Assembly: GCF_014237835.1 (NCBI RefSeq)
Contig: NZ_JACJVI010000005.1
Coordinates: forward strand, 186,001-250,000
Length of the DNA stretch: 64,000 nucleotides
Source of the DNA: Rhizobium sp. AQ_MP
GTDB taxonomy: Bacteria; Pseudomonadota; Alphaproteobacteria; Rhizobiales; Rhizobiaceae
Reading direction: 5' to 3'
Part shown: one piece after another, positions 8,660 through 18,509 of the stretch
Layout: each line of letters opens with the position of its first letter
Position numbering within the stretch: the stretch's first letter is position 1
Made by a program: the position numbers and the translations under genes
Notes under the pieces: model-generated
Seen by the model: only the letters and a program-made list of their open reading frames with translations
The model's database searches: none
What the model was told of the DNA's origin: nothing

Positions 8660-9865
8660 ATGGTCAAGAAACCGAATGATGTGGTGATCACCGGTGTGGG
8701 GATCGTCACCTGCCACGGCACCGGCAAGGACGCGCATGTCGCGCTGCTCTCGGCGAAGACTGCGCCGGAACCGGTACTGGAGACCGAGAAGTTCGCACCT
8801 TACGTCGTACACAAGCTGCCGGACATCGACTGGTCTCAGCAGATCGCAAAGCGTGGAGACCAGCGCCAGATGGAAAACTGGCAGCGCCTCGGCGTCTTCG
8901 CAGCCGGCCTTGCACTTGACGACGCCGGCATGAAGGACGATGCGGACGCCTGCGGGACCATGGACCTGATCGTGGCGGCCGGTGGTGGCGAGCGTGATAT
9001 CGCCGTTGACAGCCTGATCGTCGACGAGGCTCTGAAGCGCAACGACCGTGAAAAATTCCTGATCGAGAAGCTCAAGACCGAGCTTCGCCCGACGCTCTTC
9101 CTGGCGCAGCTCTCCAACCTGCTCGCCGGCAATATCTCGATCGTCCACAAGGTCACCGGTTCCTCGCGCACCTTCATGGGCGAAGAGGCCGCCGGCATCT
9201 CGGCCATCGAAACGGCCTTTGCCCGTATCAAGGCCGGCCAGTCGACGCATACGCTCGTCGGTGGCGCCTTCGTGTCCGAACGTCCTGATATCCTGCTGCT
9301 GGTCGAGGGCATTCGCGCCCATCAGACCGGTCCCTGGCAGCCGCTCTGGTCGCGCGATGGTTCCTCGGGCGGTGGCATGATCCTCGGCACGGTCGGCGCC
9401 TTCCTGGTGCTCGAATCCCGCGAACATGCCGAGGCGCGTGGCGCGCATATCTATGCCGTGCTCGATGCCGTCGAAGGCGATCGCGGCAATCGCGACGAGG
9501 GCAAGCTGGAAGCGCGCCTGGCCCGCATGGTGCCGGAAGCCGCGTCCCTGTCTGCCGCCGATACCGTCGTCTTCTCGGGCGCGTCCGGTCTGGCCGAACT
9601 CACGCAGCGTGAGAAAGCTCACCTTGCGGAACGTTTCGCCGGCATGCCGGTGCGTGGTTATGCCGGCTCGATCGGTCACTCGGTCGAGGCACAGTTCCCG
9701 GCGGGTCTGGCACTTGCCGCCCTTGCGATCGATGCCGGTGCCTCAGTGCCGGCTTTCGATGCCGCGAGCGAAGCCGCGCAGGCTCATCCTGCCAAACATG
9801 CCATCATCTCCACCGTCGGCTATGTGCGGGGCGAAGGCCTTGCCGTGCTCTCGGCGAATGCGTGA
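8660..9865 (+). CDS. fabF2XL: Ketosynthase-like FabF2XL lacking the catalytic Cys
   Basis: A 401-residue thiolase-fold protein homologous to beta-ketoacyl-ACP synthases. The ATG at 8660 is preceded by GAGAGGA; a GTG at 8633 is less likely. Where active enzymes have TACASG, this protein reads KVTGSSRTF, putting Ser168 at the nucleophile position. The first catalytic His motif (NAHGTST) is also missing (VFSGASGL), while a late GSIGHSVEA His remains. This recalls chain-length factors of type II polyketide systems. It directly precedes the intact ketosynthase fabF1XL (13 bp apart), so an inactive partner in a heterodimer is a reasonable inference. Confidence 0.85.
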   Translation: MVKKPNDVVITGVGIVTCHGTGKDAHVALLSAKTAPEPVLETEKFAPYVVHKLPDIDWSQQIAKRGDQRQMENWQRLGVFAAGLALDDAGMKDDADACGTMDLIVAAGGGERDIAVDSLIVDEALKRNDREKFLIEKLKTELRPTLFLAQLSNLLAGNISIVHKVTGSSRTFMGEEAAGISAIETAFARIKAGQSTHTLVGGAFVSERPDILLLVEGIRAHQTGPWQPLWSRDGSSGGGMILGTVGAFLVLESREHAEARGAHIYAVLDAVEGDRGNRDEGKLEARLARMVPEAASLSAADTVVFSGASGLAELTQREKAHLAERFAGMPVRGYAGSIGHSVEAQFPAGLALAALAIDAGASVPAFDAASEAAQAHPAKHAIISTVGYVRGEGLAVLSANA

Positions 9866-9878
9866 GGAGGATAGATCC

Positions 9879-11168
9879 ATGACCGACAGCCGTTTCAAGG
9901 ATCATCTGGGCCGCCCGATCATCGCCGTCACCGGCATGGGTGTCATCACCTCGCTCGGCCAGGGGCTTTCCGACAACTGGTCGAAGCTGACCTCGGGCAA
10001 GTCCGGCATCCACTACATCAAGCGCTTCGACACAGAGGGCATGTCGACCCGCATCGGTGGCACGGTCGATTTCATCGCCGTGCCCGCCAATAATGCCGTC
10101 GAGCGCTCCTATGCGCTGGCCCGTGAAACGACCATCGAGGCACTGGCCCAGGCCGGCATCAATGGCGACTTCAACGGTCCGCTCTTCCTCGCCGCGCCGC
10201 CGGTCGAGCCGGAATGGCATGACCGCTTTGCGCTTGCCGAACGCGCGCCGGCCTCGACGCAGCCGGGCGATGCCTATGACCGCTTCCTGGCTGCGATGCG
10301 CGAAAAGCCGGACCCGGTCTTCCTCGAAGCTGTGCAGTTCGGTTCGATCTCCGAGCGTCTGTCCGACAAGTTCGGCACGCGTGGTCTTCCGGTGACGCTG
10401 TCGACGGCCTGCGCGTCCGGTGCCACCGCCATCCAGCTCGGCGTCGAGGCGATCCGCCAGGGCCGCACGGAGCGGGCGCTGACGGTTGCGACCGACGGCT
10501 CGATCAGCCCGGAGGCGGTCATCCGCTTCTCGTTGCTCTCGGCACTCTCGACCCAGAACGATCCGCCGGAAAAAGCGTCGAAGCCGTTCAGCAAGGAACG
10601 CGATGGTTTCGTCATCGCCGAAGGGGCGGCAACCCTGGTGCTGGAATCGCTCGAAGCAGCAGTTGCCCGTGGCGCCAAGGTGCTCGGCATCATCAAGGGC
10701 TGCGGCGAAAAGGCCGACCATTTCCACCGGACGCGCTCCTCGCCGGATGGCGGTCCTGCAATCGCAACCATCAAGGCAGCGCTTGCGGATGCCGGTCTCT
10801 CCGAAGGAGCCATCGGCTATATCAACGCCCATGGCACCTCGACGCCCGAGAACGACAAGATGGAATATGGCGCCATGCTGTCCGTCTTCGGCGACCGGCT
10901 GAAGGACGCCATTCCGTGCTCGTCGAACAAGTCGATGATCGGCCACACGCTGACGGCCGCCGGTGCAGTCGAAGCGGTGTTCTCGATCCAGACCATGCTG
11001 ACCGGCACGCTGCCGCCGACCATCAACCACACCAATCCCGATCCCTCGATCGTGCTCGATGTGGTGCCGAACGTGAAGCGGGAGGCCTCCGTTTCGGCTG
11101 TGCTCTCGAACTCCTTCGGTTTTGGTGGTCAGAACGCCAGCCTTGTCATGACGCGGGAACCGGCGTAA
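9879..11168 (+). CDS. fabF1XL: Beta-ketoacyl-ACP synthase FabF1XL
   Basis: A 429-residue condensing enzyme. The start at 9879 follows a strong GAGGAGG site. All three catalytic positions are present: Cys178 in STACASGATA, His in NAHGTSTPE and His in SNKSMIGHTLTAAGA. It extends the AcpXL-bound acyl chain toward C28. It follows the Cys-less paralogue FabF2XL in the same operon. Confidence 0.92.
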   Translation: MTDSRFKDHLGRPIIAVTGMGVITSLGQGLSDNWSKLTSGKSGIHYIKRFDTEGMSTRIGGTVDFIAVPANNAVERSYALARETTIEALAQAGINGDFNGPLFLAAPPVEPEWHDRFALAERAPASTQPGDAYDRFLAAMREKPDPVFLEAVQFGSISERLSDKFGTRGLPVTLSTACASGATAIQLGVEAIRQGRTERALTVATDGSISPEAVIRFSLLSALSTQNDPPEKASKPFSKERDGFVIAEGAATLVLESLEAAVARGAKVLGIIKGCGEKADHFHRTRSSPDGGPAIATIKAALADAGLSEGAIGYINAHGTSTPENDKMEYGAMLSVFGDRLKDAIPCSSNKSMIGHTLTAAGAVEAVFSIQTMLTGTLPPTINHTNPDPSIVLDVVPNVKREASVSAVLSNSFGFGGQNASLVMTREPA

Positions 11169-11227
11169 GCGGCTCCGCAACATCGAACAGACCAGATTTG
11201 ACGCCCATCGGGCGGGGATAAGAACTC

Positions 11228-12256
11228 ATGCGCGCATTGCAACTCGTCGAAGACCGCAAGCTTGAAATCGTCGACCTGCCCGAGCCGGATGCACCGGGTC
11301 CGGGTGAGGTGACGCTGCGCGTCAAGGCGGTTGCGCTCAACCATATCGACGTCTGGGGCTGGCGCGGCATGGCGTTTGCCAAGCGCAAGATGCCGCTGGT
11401 CATCGGTGCGGAAGCCTCGGGCGTTGTCGAGGCGATCGGTCCCGGCGTCGGCAATATCCTGCCGGGTCAGCTGGCTGCCGTCTACGGCGCGCGCACCTGC
11501 GGTCTCTGCAAGCCCTGCCGTGAAGGCCGTGACAATCTCTGCGAAAACGTCTCCGGCGTGCACGGCTTCCACCTCGATGGCTTCGCGCAGGAAAAGATCA
11601 ACCTGCCGGCTCGTCTGCTGGTGCCGGCACCTCCGGGCGTCGATGCTGTTGGTGCCGCTCTTGCTCCTGTCACCTTCGGCACCGTCGAGCACATGCTCTT
11701 CGACAATGCCAAGCTCGAGCCGGGCGAAACCATCCTCGTGCATGCGGGTGGTTCCGGCATCGGTACGGCGGCCATCCAGCTTGCCAAGAAGATCGGTTGC
11801 ACCGTCATCACCACCGTCGGTTCCGACGACAAGATCGAGCCGGCCAAGGCGCTGGGTGCCGATCACGTCATCAACTACCGCACCGACCGCTTCGAAGGTG
11901 TGGTGCGCAAACTCACCAAGAAGAAGGGCGTCGACGTCGTCTTCGAACATGTCGGCAAGGATACCTGGGCAGGCTCGATGCTCTGCCTGAAGCGCGGGGG
12001 CCGTCTCGTCACCTGCGGTTCGACCTCTGGTGTCTCGACCGACATGAACCTGATGATGCTCTTCCAGCAGCAGCTCAAGCTGCTCGGCTCCTTCGGCTGC
12101 CGGATGGAAAACATGGCGAACGCCATGCAGAAGATGGCGCGCGGCATCGTGCATCCGGTCATCGACACCGAAGTGACCTTCGACGATATCGACCGGGCGC
12201 TTGCCCGGATGGAAGGTCGGCAGGTCTTCGGCAAGATCATCCTGAAGATGGACTGA
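11228..12256 (+). CDS. adh2XL: Medium-chain dehydrogenase/reductase of the AcpXL cluster
   Basis: A 342-residue MDR-superfamily oxidoreductase. A structural zinc lobe is visible (C-GL-C-KP-C then seven residues and C, about residues 95-109), as is a Rossmann motif (HAGGSGIGTAAIQLAKK). The usual catalytic zinc ligands are absent: Cys is replaced in VALNHIDVW and His in VIGAEASGVV. It therefore resembles the quinone/enoyl reductase branch more than true zinc alcohol dehydrogenases. Its position suggests a reduction during long-chain acyl synthesis; the exact substrate is not known from sequence. Confidence 0.88.
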   Translation: MRALQLVEDRKLEIVDLPEPDAPGPGEVTLRVKAVALNHIDVWGWRGMAFAKRKMPLVIGAEASGVVEAIGPGVGNILPGQLAAVYGARTCGLCKPCREGRDNLCENVSGVHGFHLDGFAQEKINLPARLLVPAPPGVDAVGAALAPVTFGTVEHMLFDNAKLEPGETILVHAGGSGIGTAAIQLAKKIGCTVITTVGSDDKIEPAKALGADHVINYRTDRFEGVVRKLTKKKGVDVVFEHVGKDTWAGSMLCLKRGGRLVTCGSTSGVSTDMNLMMLFQQQLKLLGSFGCRMENMANAMQKMARGIVHPVIDTEVTFDDIDRALARMEGRQVFGKIILKMD

Positions 12257-12260
12257 CCGC

Positions 12261-13190
12261 GTGCGGATGCTCGTCACCCGCATCGTTCTGGCGCTGCGCA
12301 AATTCTATCAGTGGTCCGTCGCCCAGGCGGCCTTCGGCTTCCTGACGGCCTTGAAGATCCTGCCGGCGGATGCCGCGATCAACTTTGCCGATCGGCTGAT
12401 GCGCTGGGTCGGGCCGAAGACCCGGCGGCACCGGCTGATGCAGGTGAACCTGCGCAATGCTTTCCCGGAAAAGTCCGAGGCCGAGCGCGAAGAGATCGCT
12501 CTGGCGAGCTGGGGCCATATGGGCCGGCTTGCCGCCGAATATGTCTTTCTCGATCGTCTGTTCGACTTCGATCCGGAGAAACCGGGCGAGGGCAGGGTGG
12601 AAGTGTCCGGTGTCGAGCAGTTTCTCGACCTGCGCGACAATCCGCGGCCCTTCATCGTCTTTACCGGCCATACCGCGAATTTCGAGCTCCTGCCGGTCGC
12701 AGGTGCTGCCTTCGGGCTCTATGTCACGGTGCTCTTCCGGCCGCCGAACAATCCCTATATCGCCGAGAAGGTCTTCGAGTTCCGCCGTAAGCGCATGGGC
12801 AAGCTCGTGCCGTCGCATGCCGGCTCGTCCTTTGCGCTGGCGCGCCAGCTGGAGCAGGGCGGCGGTGTCGGCGTGCTGGTCGACCAGAAGTTCTGGAAGG
12901 GCGTCGAAACGCAGTTCTTCGGCCAGCCGGTCAAGACAAATCCGCTGCTCGCCAAGCTCACGCGGCAGTTCGACTGCGAAGTCTATCCAGCACGCTGCGT
13001 TCGCCTGCCCGGAAACCGTTTCCGCCTGGAGATCGAGCCGCGAATCACCATTCCCCGCAATGCCCGTGGCCAGGTGGACGTGGACGCCACCGCGCAGGTG
13101 TTGAACGACAAGGTCGAGGCCTGGGTGCGGCAGTATCCGGAGCAGTGGCTCTGGTATCACGACCGTTGGGCGATCAAGGACAAGATCTGA
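12261..13190 (+). CDS. lpxXL: Lipid A very-long-chain acyltransferase LpxXL
   Basis: A 309-residue lysophospholipid/lauroyl acyltransferase family protein, GTG start (an ATG two codons later is possible). The catalytic HX4E motif is HTANFE beginning at His137, and a hydrophobic N-terminal segment anchors it to the inner membrane. In rhizobia LpxXL transfers 27-hydroxyoctacosanoate from AcpXL to lipid A. It begins 4 bp after the dehydrogenase stop and closes the operon. Confidence 0.92.
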   Translation: MRMLVTRIVLALRKFYQWSVAQAAFGFLTALKILPADAAINFADRLMRWVGPKTRRHRLMQVNLRNAFPEKSEAEREEIALASWGHMGRLAAEYVFLDRLFDFDPEKPGEGRVEVSGVEQFLDLRDNPRPFIVFTGHTANFELLPVAGAAFGLYVTVLFRPPNNPYIAEKVFEFRRKRMGKLVPSHAGSSFALARQLEQGGGVGVLVDQKFWKGVETQFFGQPVKTNPLLAKLTRQFDCEVYPARCVRLPGNRFRLEIEPRITIPRNARGQVDVDATAQVLNDKVEAWVRQYPEQWLWYHDRWAIKDKI

Positions 13191-13427
13191 TCGTCATTCG
13201 TTCAGTCATGATGACCTGACGATTCGCCGGGCCGCCGGAGGCTGCGCGCGAATTGCCCTTATCTTTCGGGGTTTCAGGACCTTCTTCGAAACATATCAAA
13301 GATATTTTTTGGGCTGCGCCGTAACCCGCTGCTCGTGCCGATTGAACGTGACGCAACCTCATGTTACCCACGCCGAAACTATGTGATTTGTCGGGTGATT
13401 TTGTCACAATCGAAGATGAGGTTGCGA

Positions 13428-14159
13428 ATGTCTTTTGGCGAATTCCGTGATTCGAATCTGCGCGCAATGTTCGAAGCGGTTTCGTTGAAGAATCTCCAGT
13501 TGCAGCAGGCCATCCGCAATGGCGACGACCGTCTCGTACGGATGCTCGATCGGGAAATCGATCCGTTGATCACCAGCCTGATAAGCTATCGCGCGACGGA
13601 TCTCGATGATGTCTATCTTCAGTTGCAGATCCTCACCAAGCTTCTGCGGGAGGACGCGGATGACGGGTCCTGCGTGCTGCGTCACGCGTCGATGCTGTCG
13701 CTGCTCGTCGAGCGGTATTTTGGTCCGAAACGGAACCAGCAAAGCCCGGCTGCCCATCTGTTCGGGGCACCAGAACCCCGCGATGGTGACGACGAACAGC
13801 TCAACGAGGTCATCCTCAACAATCTGCCCGAGCGCGTCGCCGTCGTCACGCGTGACTGCCGTTATCTGTTTGCCAACAAGGCCATGGCCTGCATGCTGGG
13901 CATGCGCCAGATCGAGGTCATCGGACGCAGTGTCTTTGACCTTGGCCTTGCCACCGGTTCACATGACTGGCTTCAGGATGCGCTGGATGCGGCGTTTTCG
14001 GGACGATCCGGATCCTTCGTCGCCCATCTTTCGGCGGCCACCGTATCGGGGGAGATGCCGGGACGTTTCAGTCCGCTTTGTGCAGCGGACGGCAGTATCA
14101 GCGGGGCGATTCTCACGCTCGGCGAGAGCGAGCCGGTTCTGGGTGGCGTCGCCGCGTGA
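13428..14159 (+). CDS. PAS-domain protein of unknown output
   Basis: About 243 residues. The start MSFGEFRDSN at 13428 has GAGG upstream; 13416 is an alternative. The N-terminal half is helical (LKNLQLQQAIRNGDDRLVRMLDREID). A PAS-like domain follows (NLPERVAVVTRDCRYLFANKAMACMLG, then GRSVFDLG) and the C-terminus ends without a kinase, GGDEF or DNA-binding domain. It could be a stand-alone sensor that works through a partner. Its neighbours are hemerythrin and cbb3 genes, but no shared regulatory site was seen. Confidence 0.7.
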   Translation: MSFGEFRDSNLRAMFEAVSLKNLQLQQAIRNGDDRLVRMLDREIDPLITSLISYRATDLDDVYLQLQILTKLLREDADDGSCVLRHASMLSLLVERYFGPKRNQQSPAAHLFGAPEPRDGDDEQLNEVILNNLPERVAVVTRDCRYLFANKAMACMLGMRQIEVIGRSVFDLGLATGSHDWLQDALDAAFSGRSGSFVAHLSAATVSGEMPGRFSPLCAADGSISGAILTLGESEPVLGGVAA

Positions 14160-14200
14160 GCGTTTATGCGCGCGCTGCGCGAGGCGAACAGGCTGTCGGA

Positions 14201-14716
14201 TTATGTAGCCTGCAGTTCCTTGTCGGTAACACCCTGCAGGAGATGTTCGCGTTCAAACGCAATGTGACGGCGAATTCCCTCAAAGAAGCCGCGCAACATG
14301 TAGCCCACGGCCTCCATATTGACCCGGTCTCCTGAGCCGAGCTTCAGGAGCGCATCGGTCAATTCCTCCGCGAAGCACTCGTCCTCGCAATGCTCGAACT
14401 TCAGTCGCTCGAGGGTCGGACCAAGCGCGTCGGTTGCGTCCGGATTGGACTGCAGCTGCGGGAAGAGCACCGTTTCCTCGTAATGGTGGATGCCCTTGAT
14501 CAGCGGGCCAAGCGCCTTGGCCGCATAAATGCATTTCTGCCTGTTGACGTTGGCCGGCAGTGAGTCGGCGATGTCTTCCAGTTCCTTGCAAAGGGCGAGT
14601 TGCTCGGTATGGGCACGATCAAGCCAGGCGAGGTCGCGCGTGCCGGCATCCAGCAGACGATTGCCCGTTCTGTCGCCGCCTGTGTCTCGTTTGCCGTCTC
14701 GAATGTTCGTCAGCAT
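14201..14716 (-). CDS. Hemerythrin HHE-domain protein
   Basis: A 171-residue four-helix protein. The iron-ligand pattern is spread as expected: His in LDRAHTEQL, HHYEETVLFPQL, EHCEDECFAEEL and RRHIAFEREHLL. Such domains bind a di-iron centre and sense or handle oxygen or nitric oxide. The ATG at 14716 has GGAG nine bases upstream; a TTG at 14731 is also open. The gene is divergent from ccoN, and the FNR box at 14874 lies between them, so low-oxygen control is plausible but not shown. Confidence 0.85.
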   Translation of the reverse strand: MLTNIRDGKRDTGGDRTGNRLLDAGTRDLAWLDRAHTEQLALCKELEDIADSLPANVNRQKCIYAAKALGPLIKGIHHYEETVLFPQLQSNPDATDALGPTLERLKFEHCEDECFAEELTDALLKLGSGDRVNMEAVGYMLRGFFEGIRRHIAFEREHLLQGVTDKELQAT

Positions 14717-14873
14717 GTCCGCTTTCTCCAACGGGTGCTCCCTTCAGAGGGGCTCCCTCCGCTCCAAGACACGCGCAGCGGGCTCTGTACCCGACCAGCT
14801 CAAGCCTTGGTGCCTGAGGGCTCGCCATCCCGATTGCTGATTTGCAGCCTCGCCAATTTTGTCGGCAACCGCA

Positions 14874-14887
14874 TTGACCTGGATCAA
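14874..14887. promoter_or_regulatory. FNR box TTGACCTGGATCAA ahead of ccoN
   Basis: TTGAC-N4-ATCAA, 9 of 10 half-site matches, located 107 bp before the ccoN start and 157 bp before the divergent hemerythrin start. It is a likely FnrN target activating the oxidase operon. Confidence 0.85.
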
Positions 14888-14994
14888 GGTGGATTGGAGC
14901 CCCCGGTGCGATTGGTGCATTCGACGCGGGAGGAATCTCCTCATCAGGCGAAGGCCCCCGCGAAGTGATCAGCAAGCGTTGGGGGATTCCAACA

Positions 14995-16635
14995 ATGAAC
15001 TACACGTTAGAGACACTGGTGATGGCGGTGCTCGCCTTCGCCGCGCTGCTCGGGGTGGCCTTCACCCAGGACAGCCTCTTTGCAGCCCATATGTGGGTTG
15101 CCTTCTTCGTGCTCACCGCGGGCACGATCGTCATGCTGCGCCGGATGCAGTTTGCTCCGTCTGCGGCATCCTCCCCCGCCTCCAAGCCCAAGGCGCCGCC
15201 GTCGGAATATTTCGACGAGGTCGTCCGTTATGGTGTCATCGCGACCGTCTTCTGGGGCGTCGTCGGCTTCCTCGTCGGTGTGGTCGTGGCTTTGCAGCTC
15301 GCCTATCCCGATCTCAACATCGAGCCCTGGCTGAACTTCGGGCGTCTGCGTCCGCTGCATACATCCGCCGTCATCTTCGCCTTCGGCGGCAATGCGCTGC
15401 TGGCGACCTCGTTCTACGTGGTCCAGCGCACCTCGCGCCAGCGCCTGTTCGGCGGCAATCTCGCCTGGTTCGTGTTCTGGGGCTACCAGTTCTTCATCGT
15501 CATGGCGGCTACCGGCTATCTCCTGGGCATCACCCAGGGTAAGGAATATGCCGAACCGGAATGGTATGTCGATCTGTGGCTGACCGTTGTCTGGGTGGCC
15601 TATCTGATCACCTTCATGGGCACGATCATGACCCGGAAGGAGAGCCACATCTATGTGGCCAACTGGTTCTACCTGTCCTTCATCATCACCATCGCGATGC
15701 TGCACATCGTCAACAATCTGGCGATCCCGGTCTCCTTCCTCGGCACCAAGAGCTACTCCGCTTTCGCCGGTGTCCAGGACGCGCTGACCCAGTGGTGGTA
15801 CGGTCATAACGCCGTCGGCTTCTTCCTGACTGCAGGCTTTCTCGGCATGATGTACTATTTCGTGCCAAAGCAGGCCGGTCGTCCTGTCTATTCCTACCGC
15901 CTGTCGATCATCCACTTCTGGGCCCTGATCTTCATGTATATCTGGGCCGGCCCGCACCACCTGCACTATACGGCTCTGCCCGACTGGGCGCAGACGCTCG
16001 GCATGGTGTTCTCGGTTATGCTGTGGATGCCGTCCTGGGGTGGCATGATCAACGGTCTGATGACGCTTTCGGGCGCCTGGGACAAGATCCGCACCGACCC
16101 GATCATCCGCATGATGGTCATCGCCATCGCCTTCTACGGCATGTCGACCTTCGAAGGGCCGATGATGTCGATCAAGGCCGTAAACTCGCTCAGCCACTAC
16201 ACCGAATGGACCATCGGTCACGTTCACTCGGGCGCTCTCGGCTGGGTCGGCATGATCTCCTTCGGCGCGATCTACTACCTGACGCCGAAGCTGTGGAACC
16301 GCAACCGCCTCTACTCGCTGCGCCTGGTCAACTGGCACTTCTGGCTCGCCACGCTCGGTATCGTGGTCTACGCTGCCGTGCTCTGGGTTGCCGGTATCCA
16401 GCAGGGTCTGATGTGGCGCGAATATGATGCCCAGGGCTTCCTGGTCTACTCGTTCGCCGAGTCCGTCGCTGCCATGTTCCCCTACTATGTCCTGCGTGCC
16501 GTCGGCGGTGCCATGTACCTCGCAGGCAGCGTGATCATGGCCTACAACATCCTGATGACCATCCTCGGCTACGAGCGCCAGGAAGCCCCGATCCCCGGAT
16601 CGGTCGCACCTGCTGCCCTGCAGCCGGCTGAATGA
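14995..16635 (+). CDS. ccoN: cbb3-type cytochrome c oxidase subunit I (FixN)
   Basis: A 546-residue multi-pass haem-copper oxidase subunit carrying the low- and high-spin haem b and CuB. The start [11 protein letters not shown] follows GGGGGA and matches known FixN N-termini. Conserved His-containing blocks include [29 protein letters not shown] and [12 protein letters not shown]. This terminal oxidase has high oxygen affinity and supports respiration in microaerobic conditions such as nodules or dense biofilms. Confidence 0.96.
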   Translation: MNYTLETLVMAVLAFAALLGVAFTQDSLFAAHMWVAFFVLTAGTIVMLRRMQFAPSAASSPASKPKAPPSEYFDEVVRYGVIATVFWGVVGFLVGVVVALQLAYPDLNIEPWLNFGRLRPLHTSAVIFAFGGNALLATSFYVVQRTSRQRLFGGNLAWFVFWGYQFFIVMAATGYLLGITQGKEYAEPEWYVDLWLTVVWVAYLITFMGTIMTRKESHIYVANWFYLSFIITIAMLHIVNNLAIPVSFLGTKSYSAFAGVQDALTQWWYGHNAVGFFLTAGFLGMMYYFVPKQAGRPVYSYRLSIIHFWALIFMYIWAGPHHLHYTALPDWAQTLGMVFSVMLWMPSWGGMINGLMTLSGAWDKIRTDPIIRMMVIAIAFYGMSTFEGPMMSIKAVNSLSHYTEWTIGHVHSGALGWVGMISFGAIYYLTPKLWNRNRLYSLRLVNWHFWLATLGIVVYAAVLWVAGIQQGLMWREYDAQGFLVYSFAESVAAMFPYYVLRAVGGAMYLAGSVIMAYNILMTILGYERQEAPIPGSVAPAALQPAE

Positions 16636-16646
16636 GGAGGGCTCCC

Positions 16647-17378
16647 ATGTCCATTCTTGATAAACACGCAATCCTCGAGAAGAACACGAGCCTTCTCTTC
16701 CTCGGTTCGCTCCTGGTGGTCACCATCGGCGGCATCGTCGAGATCGCTCCGCTCTTCTACCTCGAGAACACCATCGAAAAGGTGGAGGGCATGCGTCCCT
16801 ACTCGCCGCTCGAACTGGCCGGTCGCAACATCTATATCCGTGAAGGCTGCTATGTCTGTCACAGCCAGATGATCCGCCCGTTTAAGGACGAGGTCGAGCG
16901 CTACGGTCACTATTCGCTGGCGGCGGAGTCGATGTACGACCATCCGTTCCAGTGGGGATCGAAGCGTACGGGTCCGGATCTCGCCCGCGTCGGCGACCGC
17001 TATTCGAACGAATGGCACGTCCAGCACCTGACCGAACCGCGCGATGTCGTGCCGGAATCGATCATGCCGAGCTACTCGTATCTGAAGACGACGCCGCTCA
17101 AGGTCGCGAACGTCACCATGGATCTCAAGGCCAATAGCCTTGTCGGCGTTCCCTATACCGAGGACATGCTGGCGCAGGCGGAAGCCGACCTGGTCGCCCA
17201 GGCCGATCCGAACGCCGATACCTCGGGTCTTCTGGAGCGCTATCCGAAGGCCAAGGTCGGTGACTTCGACGGCGATCCGACGAAGCTCACCGAGATGGAC
17301 GCACTCGTCGCCTATCTGCAGATGCTCGGCACGCTCGTCGACTTCTCCACCTACGACGACGCAAGCGGTTACCGCTGA
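16647..17378 (+). CDS. ccoO: cbb3 oxidase monohaem cytochrome c subunit II (FixO)
   Basis: A 243-residue protein with an N-terminal membrane anchor (about residues 15-38) and one c-type haem site, C68-Y-V-C71-H72. The ATG at 16647 follows GAGGAGG; the earlier frame start overlaps ccoN by four bases but lacks such a site. It passes electrons to CcoN in the periplasm. Confidence 0.95.
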   Translation: MSILDKHAILEKNTSLLFLGSLLVVTIGGIVEIAPLFYLENTIEKVEGMRPYSPLELAGRNIYIREGCYVCHSQMIRPFKDEVERYGHYSLAAESMYDHPFQWGSKRTGPDLARVGDRYSNEWHVQHLTEPRDVVPESIMPSYSYLKTTPLKVANVTMDLKANSLVGVPYTEDMLAQAEADLVAQADPNADTSGLLERYPKAKVGDFDGDPTKLTEMDALVAYLQMLGTLVDFSTYDDASGYR

Positions 17379-17388
17379 GGAGGGCGCC

Positions 17389-17541
17389 ATGGAAACCTAT
17401 ACCGCCATGCGCCACTTCGCCGACAGCTGGGCTCTGCTCGCCATGACCCTGTTCTTCGTCGGCGTCGTGCTCTTCACATTCCGCCCGGGCGGCAAGAAGC
17501 CTGCCGACGACGCGGCCAGCATCCCTCTCAAGGAGGATTGA
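17389..17541 (+). CDS. ccoQ: cbb3 oxidase small subunit CcoQ (FixQ)
   Basis: Fifty residues starting METYTAMRHFADSW, with a single membrane helix (WALLAMTLFFVGVVLFTF) and a charged tail. The ribosome site GAGGAGGG overlaps the ccoO stop. CcoQ stabilises the oxidase. Position between ccoO and ccoP and the sequence make the call secure although the gene is short. Confidence 0.93.
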   Translation: METYTAMRHFADSWALLAMTLFFVGVVLFTFRPGGKKPADDAASIPLKED

Positions 17542-17544
17542 ACA

Positions 17545-18411
17545 ATGGCAGACAAGAAACACATCGACGAGATCAGCGGCGTCGAGACCACCGGCCATGA
17601 GTGGGACGGCATTCGCGAGCTGAATAACCCGATGCCGCGCTGGTGGGTCTATACCTTCTACGCGACCATCGTCTGGGCGATCGGCTACACGATCATGTAT
17701 CCGGCCTGGCCTTTGCTGACGGACAGCACCAAGGGGCTGCTCGGCTATTCCAGCCGTGCGGAAGTCGCAGCTGAGCTGACGGCGGCGAAATCCGCCCAGT
17801 CGGTCTATCTCGACAAGATCGCAGCCTTGCCGCTCGACCAGATTGTCGCCGACAAGGAACTGACCCAGTTTGCCGTTGCCGGCGGTGCCGCTGCCTTCAA
17901 GGTCAACTGCTCGCCCTGCCACGGTTCGGGTGCCGCCGGCGGTGCCGGCTATCCCAACCTCAACGACGACGACTGGCTCTGGGGTGGAGACCTCGAAGCG
18001 ATCCACACCACGATCGCCCACGGTATCCGCTACGATAAGGATCCGGAGACCCGCGTTTCGGAAATGCCGGCCTTTGCCGACATTCTCGACGCCGAGCAGA
18101 TCAAGCAGGCGGCTGCCTATGTCGTCAGCCTGACCGGGACACCGCTCGATCCCTCCATGGTCGAACCCGGCAAGCAGGTCTTTGCGGACAACTGCGCATC
18201 CTGCCACGGGGAAGATGCCAAGGGTAATCGCGACTTCGGCGCGCCGAACCTCGCCGATGCCATCTGGTTGAAGGTGGATGGCGAGGCGCAGATCGCGGCG
18301 CAGATCCGGCAACCGCGTCACGGCGCGATGCCCGGCTGGGCTGCCCGTCTCGGCGATACCACCGTCAAGCAGCTGACTGTATACGTGCATCAGCTGGGCG
18401 GCGGCGAATAA
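17545..18411 (+). CDS. ccoP: cbb3 oxidase dihaem cytochrome c subunit III (FixP)
   Basis: A 288-residue protein with an N-terminal cytoplasmic tail, one membrane helix (YTFYATIVWAIGYTIMYPAW) and two periplasmic c-type haem sites, CSPCH near residue 122 and CASCH near residue 217. It starts 3 bp after ccoQ behind AAGGAGG. It is the last gene before a strong terminator, so ccoNOQP is a separate transcription unit from ccoGHIS. Confidence 0.96.
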   Translation: MADKKHIDEISGVETTGHEWDGIRELNNPMPRWWVYTFYATIVWAIGYTIMYPAWPLLTDSTKGLLGYSSRAEVAAELTAAKSAQSVYLDKIAALPLDQIVADKELTQFAVAGGAAAFKVNCSPCHGSGAAGGAGYPNLNDDDWLWGGDLEAIHTTIAHGIRYDKDPETRVSEMPAFADILDAEQIKQAAAYVVSLTGTPLDPSMVEPGKQVFADNCASCHGEDAKGNRDFGAPNLADAIWLKVDGEAQIAAQIRQPRHGAMPGWAARLGDTTVKQLTVYVHQLGGGE

Positions 18412-18433
18412 CCTCTCCTTCCTCCCAGACTCT

Positions 18434-18466
18434 GGGCTGCATCTTTTGATGCGGCCCATTTTTTTG
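18434..18466 (+). terminator. Rho-independent terminator of ccoNOQP
   Basis: GGGCTGCATC (18434-18443), loop TTTT, then GATGCGGCCC (18448-18457), followed by a run of seven T. The stem has one mismatch-like pair. It begins 22 bp after the ccoP stop. Confidence 0.85.
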
Positions 18467-18509
18467 TTTTGATATCAAAAATCCTATGTATTGCGACGCT
18501 TCGCCGCTG

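Noticed and set aside
7724..9679. Minus-strand open frame of 651 codons opposite acpXL and fabF2XL
   Set aside because: It crosses several well-supported genes and their gaps; it is a by-product of strong third-position GC bias.
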